Below are positions 54,700 through 64,000 of a stretch of 64,000 bases of DNA, piece by piece. A program made the position numbers and the translations under genes. The stretch lies in contig NW_022985244.1 in assembly GCF_010093535.1 (NCBI RefSeq), forward strand, positions 23,282 to 87,281, in the 5' to 3' direction. Position 1 is the stretch's first letter, and the number at the start of each line of letters is the position of its first letter. Below the pieces are notes generated by a model. It saw only the letters and a list, made by a program, of their open reading frames with translations, ran no database searches and had not been told where the DNA came from. The stretch comes from Lindgomyces ingoldianus. Lineage: Eukaryota > Ascomycota > Dothideomycetes > Pleosporales > Lindgomycetaceae.

Positions 54700-57600
54700 T
54701 AAAACTTTAGCTAAAAATAGCCTCTAAATCTAATTTAATAAGCTTAGTACTTGCATAACTTTAAGCTATTAAAGTAAGCTAAAAAGCTTTTTAAAAAGCA
54801 CTTACTTTATAGAAAAGCTACTATGTTATAAGCTTTAAAGCTTTTTAAAAGAACTTTAAAAAACAGCTTTATGTTATTAAGTAGTCTATTTTTACCTTAA
54901 CTTTTATTATAGTAGTAGAAACTAAGAACTTACTAGCCTTAAAGCTTACCTAGAAGTCTAGAGATAGCTTAACTCTCTCCTACCTAACACTGCTTATAAC
55001 CTATAACTTTTCTAACTTAGTAATAAAATCTAACTAACTCCCTAATCCTTTACTGTTTAATAGAAAATAAAAAGACTTACCTTTCTTTTTATGTAAGCTT
55101 TAATATAAACTTAAAGAAAATATAGACTAATTCTCTTTTAAACACTTCTAGTTACTATATACCTACTTTTAACTTAACTATAATATAACAGCCTTAATTA
55201 ACTTACTAATAAATAAAGATATTATTAACCTAGATTAATTTATAGTGTTCTTATAAGTAACTTATAAAGACCTAAATAAAAAGTTAATAGCTTTAAGTTA
55301 CTTAAACACTTTATAATAAAAAAAAAGCTTTACTTTATACTTTACTAAGTTCTACTAACTTGCATCTAATATAGGCTTAAATAAGATAGGTTTAATTATA
55401 GCTTTATATAACTCTCTTTTAACTAAACTGCAGCGCGCTATAGTAGAAGAACCCCTTCTAAACAACCTTAACACGTATGTAAACCTAATTACTACTTATA
55501 ATAATAACATAAGGTTTCTCCCTATATAAGCCCTAATATACCCCTAAACTAGCGTAGTTATAAATAAGAACTTTAATATAATAGAAATTAATTTAAATTA
55601 TGCTTTAGTTAGTTCTAGAAAGTGTAAAGATTATAAAAAAAAAGTTAATACTTTAAGTATAGTAAGCATAGTTATATTTTTTAAAACTACTTTATTTCTT
55701 TTTCTTAAGTCTACGCAAGTAGCGCTGCTAGCACTTATTAAAGATTTTTACTATTTTAATTTTATTTTTATAAAGGCTTTAACTTATATTTAAGCTTTAA
55801 TTTTTTTTACTACTCTTAACATAGCTGCAGCTATAGTAGTAAAAGCCTGTAAAAAGGCTTATCTTAGGGCTAAGTTACCCTCTAGGACTAATTTAACACT
55901 AAATTTTTGCTAACTTATAGGCTAAGTCCCTTACTAATAACTAGAAGTACTAAGTTAATATTTTTATATATTTATAATAAAAAACTATATTAGCCCTAAT
56001 ATAGGCTTTTATTAACTTAGAAGTAAATAGCATAGGTTACATTAATAGAAAACTAGCATGTAAACTAAATCTTTAATTAACACTACTTACTTAAATAATT
56101 TACTTAACTAGATTTAATAAAAAATAACTTAAAAAAGGTTCTATCTTTTATACTATAACTATTATAATTACTTACTAACACTATAAAAAGTAGATTAAGC
56201 TTTATGTAATAAACACAGGATATTATAACCTAATTTTAGGATAACTATAGCTATATTAGCATAAGGTTGCCTTTAATTACTAAGAGTAAGTCTTAAACTT
56301 TAACTCTTTTTAATGCTAAAATATATACTTACACTTACACTTAAATAATACCTAAGTAGCACTTAATATAAAAGGTTTTTAGACTTACTTTCTAATAACC
56401 TAGAGAAGAACTACCTAAGTAAGGCTAATAAGCTAGGCCTTTTACTAAAATAAGCTATATAAAATAATTTAATAACTACTTAAACCTAAAAAAAAGAAAG
56501 CTTTTAAAGAATCTTTACTTACTTAATTTAGACACAAACTAGGACTTAAACAGTAGATAGACATCTGCTATATAAAACCTGCCCTATTTATAACCCTAGC
56601 TTAATAACTAGATTATAAAATCTACATAGTTATAATTTCTAATATAGACTAAGCTTTAGCTTTCTAAAAACGCACTAACTTAAAGATAATAGTTTTTTAA
56701 AACTACTATAACCTGTTACATGTCTTTTTTTAAGATAAGTTTAATAAGCTTTTAATATAATGTTTATATAATTACTAAATAACTCTTAAGCCTAGTAAAC
56801 AACCTAGTTATAGGCTACTATATAGAATGTTACTAAACAAATTAAAAGTGCTTTAAAAATACTTTAATAAGAACCTAAAAAAAGGTTTATTTAAGCTAGC
56901 TTTTTACTAGTAGTGTTACTTATACTATTTATAAAAAAACCTAAAAGTAGGCTTTAATTTTATGTTAACTACTAAAGACTAAATACTATTACTATTAAAA
57001 ACTAATACTTAATTCTTTTTTTATAGGAAACTCTAAGCTAACTAAGTAAAGTAAAGTATTTTATAAAGTTAAATATTATTACTGCTTTTAATAAGCTAAA
57101 AATAGTAAAGAGTAATAAGTAGCTAACAGCGTTTTAGACCTAATATAGACTATTTAAGTACTTAGTAATGCCCTTTAGCTTAGCTAACACGCCTAGTACT
57201 TTTTAATATTTTATAAATAACTTGCTCTAACTCTACTTAGACATGTTCTGCACTATGTATATTAATAATATTCTAATCTATAGTAATAGCCTTTTAGAGC
57301 ATAAACAGCATGTACGCCTAGTGCTAAAGGCTATAGAAGAAGCAGGTCTGTAACTTAATATAGACAAATATAAGTTTTACTAATTAAAGGTTACATATTT
57401 AGAATATGTAATCTTTATAGATAGCATCTAAATAGACCCTATTAAGGTTTAGACTGTGCTAGATTAGTAATACTTAAAAAACATAAAAAATGTTTAAGCT
57501 TTTATAAGATTTACTAACTTTTACTAATAATTTATTAATAACTTTTTATAGTAAGTAAGCTCTATAATTACACTTACTAAAAAAGAGATTTAATTTAACT

Positions 57601-59700
57601 TTAACTTAAATTACTAATAGTCTTTTAACTAGCTAAAAAAAAGCCTTTACTAAAGCTTTAATACTCTACTACTTTAACTCTAAACTACTAATACTTGTAG
57701 AAGCTAATGCCTTAGACTACATAGTAGCAGAAGTTTTTTTCTAGACTAAGCTAGATAAGACTATTAGGCCTATTACATACTTTTTAAAAAGAATAAGTCC
57801 TGCAGAAGGTAATTATAAGATTTATAATAAAAAATTACTTACTATAGTACACTGCTTTAAATAATAGCAACCTAAACTAGAAAGTGCAGCGCATTTAATA
57901 TAGGTCCTATCTAACTATAAGAACTTATAGTACTTTGTAACTATAAAACAACTTAGCTACTAATAAGCTTATTAGTTTAAATACTTATTTTATTTTAATT
58001 TTAAAATTACTTATTATTCTAGATAAGATAGAGGGAAACTAGATGCTTTTATAAGGCAATTCTAAGACATTTTTACTTAGAAAGAAGTGTAAAAGGCTTA
58101 ACACTAAACTTTACTTTAACTTAAGCTATTTTTAGACCTTAACCTAAATAAAATAAAATAATTAATTAATTAAATTATTACTAATAAGTATCTAAATAAT
58201 AAATTTATTTAAAAAACTTTAGACCTGCTCTAAAACAGCGCTAGTTAGTTAAAAAAGGTAACACTAGCTAACTATAAAAACTAAAATAGTAAGCTATATT
58301 ACTATAACTAACTTATAATTCTTAATTTTAACAAACTAAGAATTAAACTACTTTAAATTATACATAACTTGCCTGTTAAAGAACACCTAGGCAGAGAAAA
58401 GACTCTTAACCTACTACAGAGAGAGTACTACTAGCCCTGCATGTTCTATACTGTACACTAATACATATTATGTTGCTATACTTGCTGTAAAGTAAAAGCC
58501 TTTTAAAAAAGGTATAATAGCTTACTTAAACTGCTTTTAATTTCTAAACAAGCTTAAAAAAATATATTAATTAATTTTATTATAAACCTACCTTTATTTA
58601 AAGGGTATATAAATATTATAGTAGTTATTAATTACTTAACTTAGTATTAACACCTAATACTATGTTCCTCTATAACTGCCCCTAATATAGCCTAGTTATT
58701 CTACTAATATGTATAAGTTTACTATAGCCTGCCTAACATAATTATATTAGACAGAGGTACACAGTTTGCCTTAGCCTTCTAGAACAAACTCTATAAACAG
58801 CTTTAAATTATCTCTTATTTATCTATAGCTTTTTACCTAGAGACTAATAGCTAGACTAAGAATATAAATGCTGTAATAAAATAAGTCTTATAAGTGTACA
58901 TAAACTACTAGTAAAATAACTAGGTAAAATAGTTAGCTATAGCATAGTTTAAAGCTAATAACATAACATCTAAATTAACATAAGTATCTTTATTTTTAGT
59001 AAACTATAGATACTACTTTTAAATAAGATTTAAACTACTTTTAAATACTCTCTAACTAACTTATTAATTTATATAAGTAATAAATGTAAATAGACTTATT
59101 AATAAAATCTAAAATATATTTAAATATATTTATAAAAAGCTTACATAGGCTTAAGCTTTTTAATAAGAGTACATAAACTAATTTTAAACCTCTGCCCCTA
59201 TGTATGCAGCTAGCAAGAAGGTCTAGCTAGACGCTAGAAATATCTAAATAAACTAATAATTAAAGAAACTTAATTAGAAGAACTTTAGCTTCTTTATAGT
59301 AGCCTATATAGTTTTATTACATGCTTACTAATTAATCCTACCTAACAGCATAAAGATACACCCTGTGTTCTACATATTATTGCTGCGCTAAGTAGCCTTT
59401 AAATTTAACTATCTACCTAAATAGCTAAACCTGCTACCTAAACTTATTATTATAAATAATAAACTAAAATATGTTATAAAAGATGTTAAATAAATTTAGT
59501 TTAATAAAAAGAAATATATTTATAAATACCTTATAAAATAGACTAAATATAATAAACTATTGTAGAAACCTGTAGAAGCTTTATAAAAGAACTTTATAGT
59601 AACCTAATTCTACACTTAATACCTATCTAAACTAAACCTGTACCCTAATAAAAACAACTTAATGCTAGAACTACTAATGTAAAGGATTCCTTTCTTAATA
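54700..59700 (+). pseudogene. Gag-pol polyprotein of I, inactivated
   Basis: The protease begins near 56000 (a mutated D-S-G region) and shows the Y-N-L-I-L-G motif near 56230. RT carries L-V-M-P-F-S-L-A-N at about 57165 and Y-I-N-N at 57258-57269 (YIDD with both Asp changed). RNase H is near 57640-57870. Integrase HHCC starts at H-L-G-R-E-K near 58385, with N-F-I-I-N-L-P (mutated D-F-I-x-D-L-P) near 58576. The C-terminal end has a Y-P-N-K-N-N segment near 59640. Stops are TAA/TAG. Confidence 0.9.
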
Positions 59701-59713
59701 AAAAGGGGAGTAC

Positions 59714-60031
59714 TGTTACAGTATCCTCCCTAGATCCTAGACATAACTGTATTAGACATATACTAAAGTATTATTAGTGCATGTCTAACATAAATATAAC
59801 ATAACATAGACATAAACTTAAGCATAAACTGCTTTAACACTAACTAAACTTAAAATAAGCTTAATTTATACTTAAAGCGCTTAGACTTTTAAGCTAAGTA
59901 TTTAATTACTAATTTTTTTCTAAACCTTTCTGTTCCTTACACAACGTCTTATACCTACTATAATACCTCACGTAGTAATTAAACTAGACCTCTGTAAAGC
60001 TCTATAACCTTACTCGTGCACAATCGTGACA
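59714..60031 (+). repeat. 3' LTR of I
   Basis: TGTTACAGTATCC ... GTGCACAATCGTGACA. Here the first part is mutated and the last ~100 bp intact, the reverse of the 5' LTR. Confidence 0.95.
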
Positions 60032-60572
60032 AATATAAGTAATTTAGTTATATAACTATAAGATTTTTAGCTTAGTGCTTATATACTTTTTTTTAAAGAC
60101 GTAAAACAACCTACATTAAAAGGCTATAAAAAGTATAATAAGTGTAAAAGTATATAAATAGTAATAATTTTATTTTTCTTATAGTACTGCTAAAAATTAA
60201 GTAAGTTATAGCTTTTATAGCTATTAATAATAAAAAGCTAATAAGCGCTTATAACCTTTTTTTTATATACTTATTAAAGTGCTTTAACTACTGTAGCCTA
60301 AGCTTATTTATTATCTAGCTGTTTTTAGAGACTATAATAACCTAGTTTTAAAGTAGATTTTTCTTTTTATACTAGGTAAAAAAGTAATAGTAGCTTTTAA
60401 AAATAATAAAAAGTAAAATAGCTTACTTTATTATGTTAATACTTTAGATAACTGTTGTCTACTTTTTATTACTTTACTATATTACCTTTAGCTGTTCTTA
60501 TTTCTCTAAAGCTGTAACAACTGCTCTAGTTAATATTTAGCTTATTATAAAGCCTAACTTATTAAAGTTATA

Positions 60573-61147
60573 TATGTCTTTATTCTAGATACTATACTTA
60601 GCTTTTATGTTAGCTACTAGGTAAAACTAGCCCTAAATAACCTCTAGATTCTTATAAAGCGCTTTTTTATAATTATACTTATAATTAAACTTTATTATAA
60701 ACTTAGGGCAGTGCTTAACCTATATACTAGGCTAGTTTAAGCTAACCTAGCCTAGATTACGCTCTATACGCAAGGAATTAGCTATATTAGCTATAGCTGT
60801 AAGCCTAAGGAGAAATCTGTGTGTAATAAGCTTAAGTATATACTTAACAATAACTTTTTTTTAAGCTTAGTTAGATTTCTTAATTTAAGCTAGTATTTTA
60901 CTTCTAAAGGCTGTCTAGCGCGTTAATTACTTAGTGTTATATAAAAGATATTATAGATAGCTGCAGCGTGTTATAAGAAGAGTTTTAAGTTTTATTTAAA
61001 AGCCTAAAAAGTAAGCTGTATCTAATGTTCTTTAGAAAATTTAATCTAGTGTTGTTGTTAAGGCATTATATAGATAGGTAGAGTGTAGTAGAGGCTTAGC
61101 AAAAGTGGCTAGCTAACCTGTGTAGCTAGCTAACCTGTTAGGTATGT
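60573..61147 (-). repeat. Second copy of the TA-flanked unit, at the palindrome centre
   Basis: Inverse of 477-53612 (without G), ~575 bp, with terminus T3 ending at 61147 and TA on both sides (60571-60572 or 60573-60574, and 61148-61149). It divides the two arms of H at their centre of symmetry. Ends are not inverted repeats of one another. Noncoding and RIP-mutated. Confidence 0.72.
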
Positions 61148-62436
61148 TATAACTTTAATAAGTTAGGCTTTATAATAAGCTAGATATTAACTAGAGTAGT
61201 TATTACAGCTTTAGAAAGATAAGAACAGCTAAAGGTAATATAGTAAAGTAATAAGAAGTAAATAACAGTTATTTAGAGCATTAACATAATAAAGTAAGCT
61301 ATTTTACTTTTTATTATCTTTAAAAGCTGCTATTACTTTTTTACTTAGTATAAAAAAAAGAATCTGCTTTAGAACTAGGTTATTATAGTTTCTAAAAATA
61401 GCTAAATAATAAATAAGCTTAGGCTATAGTAGTTAAAGCACTTTAATAAGCATATAAAAAAAAGTTATAAGTGCTTATTAGCTTTTTATTATTAATAGCT
61501 ATAAAAGCTATAACTTACTTAATTTCTAGCAGTACTATAAAAAAAATAAGATTATTACTATTTATATGCCTTTACACTTATTACACTTTTTATAGCCTTT
61601 TAATGTAGGTTATTTTACCCTTTTAGAAAAAGTATATAAGTGCTAAGTGAAAAATCTTATACATAGCTAAATTACTTATATTATAAAACTTAAGTTCTTA
61701 CTATGTTTTATACACACTTATAATGTAGTAATTACTTTTAGTAATATCTAAGAAGAGTTTTAAAGCGCTAGTTTAGTTTTATTTAACTTAAAATAAGTTA
61801 AAATAGCTTTTAACATCTAGTTATGTACTTTATTACTACTACTACTTATTAATAATAAGCTCTAGTAGTTATAAACCTTAAGTAATACTTTTAAATTTAA
61901 GTTATAATTAATGCTTATAAAAGTAAAAATTTAAAAGTATATAAATAGCTTACTAACATTTATAGTAAAAGACTTTAAAAAAGTTTTAAAAAAAGTAGTA
62001 ATTATTACGCATAAGCTAGTGTTAGTGTAAAAGAAGATTATAAAGCTTTAAGCAGTAAATAAAGCTACTACATAACATAGATTACATAAAAAAAAGTAAA
62101 TTTAAGTAAAAAAGACTTTAATAGTTAAGAATAGGGCTTATTTAACTACTTTAAAGAAGTTTAAAGCGCGTAGTAATAGAAAGAAGCTAAAGACATAAGT
62201 GTGCGCTAAAGAAAGTAAGCTAAGTTAAAGGCAATATAGGCAGTGTAATTAGACTAGGCATAACTTACATATGTGTAAGAAAGTAGTAGAAGTAGACTCT
62301 AAATAATATCTTGTGTTGTATTACTTTATACAAGGCTAAAGTGGGCTGTTTTGCGCTAGAATAGGGTGGTTTTAGTAGAGGCTTGGCAAAAGTGGCCGGC
62401 TAACCTGTGTGGCCGGCTAACCTGTTAGGTACGTTA

Positions 62437-63490
62437 CACTTTTATTTTTCTTATTTATTTAAACTTCTAACTTTAGTTAACTTTTCTACTATTTACTATA
62501 GTTGTTTGTTAAAGTTTTATAGTAAAGGAAAGAAGTAAGAGAGGCAATTAGTAGACGTATATTAGATGCTGGCCTGTGCGCTAAGCGAGACGCCTGATTA
62601 TGTCATCCAAGCTTCTGAAAAGGAAGGCTAATACCTGCTCGTTATAAACCTTGTAAATCAGGTTAAGTTGTTCTAGTCTACTCATCCATGTCTAAGCTAG
62701 GCAACAGCAACCTCACCATTGTCCTTACACATGTAGACGAACAGAGTGTGTGTATCGACCTAGACCCGACAGGTAATCCAGATTCCGGGCTTCCAACCGT
62801 GCATGATTAAGGTAACGAGTTATTGCCCGCGAGGCTATGACTTTAGGCGATCGGATGAATGTTATTCCGCGATATGAAGACGACTCATCGCTCCGTTCAA
62901 GAGGGGCCGTCAACTTGGAGGATAGCAGCAGGAGCAAGTTAACCTTTATCATCATTTGCACCACCTACATCAAGCCGATCCACCTCTCCTCTATCAAGCT
63001 GACCTACCTCGCCGCTGTCATCGAACACGTATATACACCGAACCACTTCACCGTCACCATCTGACGCGTCTCACCCATGCCGAACCGCCTCACCAGCACC
63101 GTCGCAGCCATTCCGAACAATTCAGTCACGTTGTACTACATTCCCAACTACATTCCAGGGCAAGCGGAGCCCTTTTCATAATCAACACCGTTGTTACCCA
63201 TCACAAACATGGCCTATCTCTGCTTTTAGCAAGCAGATTTCGATCCCCTAAGGGGGGGAATCGTTTGGATCTTCGTGGCTGAGCCGGTAGCTGTGCGATT
63301 GGCCCCAAGAGGAAATGAAGCGTACTGGCTCAAACGGGATTCAATTGTCTCTACTTTGCTCAGAGTCAACAACCCACTCCCTCTTCCATGGAGGTTGAAA
63401 AAACCAACGGTGATGATCGGTTGTTGGAGCATTGGCTGCTGGTGGCCTACCATGCTGCTGAATTACATGTGCTACAATAAAAGTAGCCTG
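62437..63490. other. Right flank: end of RIP block and normal-composition sequence
   Basis: 62437-62540 is still AT-rich; from about 62540 base composition becomes balanced and TpA bias disappears. Several overlapping frames of 75-134 codons exist on both strands (for example 62837-63064 and 63275-63679 on +, 62725-62964 on -). None has a recognisable domain, clear codon bias or intron signals. I cannot call a gene. Confidence 0.6.
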
Positions 63491-63902
63491 AGTACCGTGC
63501 CGCAGGACAACCCTGCTGTGCCGCGTGCGAACAGCTCCAATCCAGACCAATCGCCAAACGACCACATCTGTGTTAAGCCCATAGTAATCCAACGGTACCG
63601 TGCCGCAGGACAACCCTGCTGTGCCGCGTGCGAACAGCTCCAATCCAGACCAATCGCCAAACGACCACATCTGTGTTAAGCCCATAGTAATCCAACGGTA
63701 CCGTGCCGCAGGACAACCCTGCTGTGCCGCGTGCGAACAGCTCCAATCCAGACCAATCGCCAAACGACCACATCTGTGTTAAGCCCATAGTAATCCAACG
63801 GTACCGTGCCGCAGGACAACCCTGCTGTGCCGCGTGCGAACAGCTCCAATCCAGACCAATCGCCAAACGACCACATCTGTGTTAAGCCCATAGTAATCCA
63901 AC
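63491..63902. repeat. 103-bp tandem repeat, four copies
   Basis: Unit starts (A/G)GTACCGTGCCGCAGG and ends GTAATCCAAC, at 63491, 63594, 63697 and 63800. Copies look identical except for the first base. Since 103 is not a multiple of three, successive units translate in different frames, and more than one frame stays open on both strands. The frames of 60-140 codons here are repeat products unless transcript data show otherwise. Confidence 0.97.
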
Positions 63903-64000
63903 GCCCATGGCTGCCTGCTGGCCAGCCTTGAATACGCGCCGCCAATCCAGCCGTTCCTTGTGCATTTTGCGGGAAGATTAGATGCCGGAATGGAGCCCGC
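63903..64000. other. Unique-looking end of window
   Basis: GC-rich sequence with no recognised feature. A minus-strand frame starting at 63945 runs into the tandem repeat. Confidence 0.5.

Larger units (their letters stand above)
54372..60031 (+). mobile_element. Ty3/gypsy element I, full-length, RIP-degraded
   Basis: LTRs at 54372-54688 (317 bp) and 59714-60031 (318 bp), TSD AATAT (54367-54371 and 60032-60036). A polypurine tract AAAAGGGGAG lies at 59701-59710, just before the 3' LTR. The H right arm near 61680 shows the uninterrupted site. A gag-pol relic fills the inside. It has no room for the antisense accessory frame: pol ends almost at the polypurine tract. Confidence 0.95.
53615..62434. 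mobile_element. Long-palindrome (foldback-type) element H, TA-flanked
   Basis: Ends are ACGTACCTAACAGG at 53615 and its inverse ending at 62434, with TA on both outer sides (53613-53614 and 62435-62436). Removing two insertions leaves arms 53615-54371 plus 60037-60572 and 61150-62434, about 1.29 kb each, inverted copies meeting at AAAGTTATATAACTTT. TA targets suggest Tc1/mariner, but no transposase is visible, so it would be non-autonomous or decayed. The part near 53740-54060 resembles region Y. Confidence 0.8.

Noticed and set aside
54372..60031. An antisense accessory frame in gypsy I
   Set aside because: Pol reaches to within a few bases of the polypurine tract, leaving no corresponding interval.
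63235..63355. tRNA gene or tRNA-derived SINE
   Set aside because: TGGCTGAGCCGG at 63278 fits a Pol III A box, but no cloverleaf forms and the nearest B-box-like sequences are in the wrong place or poor.

Overview
The window looks like a transposon graveyard from a filamentous ascomycete (Pezizomycotina). Nearly all of positions 95 to about 62540 is AT-rich and TpA-rich. Recognisable transposon proteins run through many in-frame TAA/TAG codons, which is the mark of repeat-induced point mutation (RIP: C to T and G to A, mostly at CpA/TpG). Only 62540-64000 has ordinary composition. I found no intact host gene, tRNA, rRNA or CRISPR array. The genus cannot be told from the sequence.

Most of the window is one set of nested insertions that can be dated by target-site duplications (TSDs). 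A TA-flanked unit (477-53612) was entered by a Ty3/gypsy element G (534-53089, + strand, TSD GCCCC). G was then hit by: a small solo LTR (934-1117), a hAT element (1877-4948, 8-bp TSD), a composite repeat M (5885 to about 17034), a Ty1/copia element E1 (18112-47841, - strand, TSD GCAGA), two head-opposed solo LTRs (49393-49681 and 49689-49977) and another solo LTR (51472-51645). M carries a solo LTR (7028-7619) and element J (8551-16545), and J is split by gypsy element B (8846-16426, - strand). E1 is split by its + strand relative C (19641-26992) and by copia E2 (28783-44773). E2 holds a second, inverted M copy (30305-40013, next to a 470-bp assembly gap), with its own J copy (30401-30825), gypsy A (31722-39399, - strand) and a solo LTR (39773-39901). 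Gypsy A is therefore about six insertions deep.

From 53615 to 62434 lies a second structure: a long palindromic element with arms of about 1.29 kb, ends like the 477 terminus and TA on both sides. It is interrupted by a 5.66-kb gypsy element I (54372-60031) and, at the palindrome centre, by a copy of the TA-flanked unit. From 62437 the sequence leaves the RIP-mutated block; 63491-63902 is a four-copy 103-bp tandem repeat.

The most interesting biological signal is an accessory reading frame on the antisense strand of three gypsy families (B, A, G), between the end of pol and the 3' LTR. It encodes a cysteine-rich segment followed by a charged coiled-coil-like region. Copia C carries a different extra sense-strand frame after RNase H that E1 and E2 lack. 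In most elements RIP spares the outermost tens to about 150 bp.
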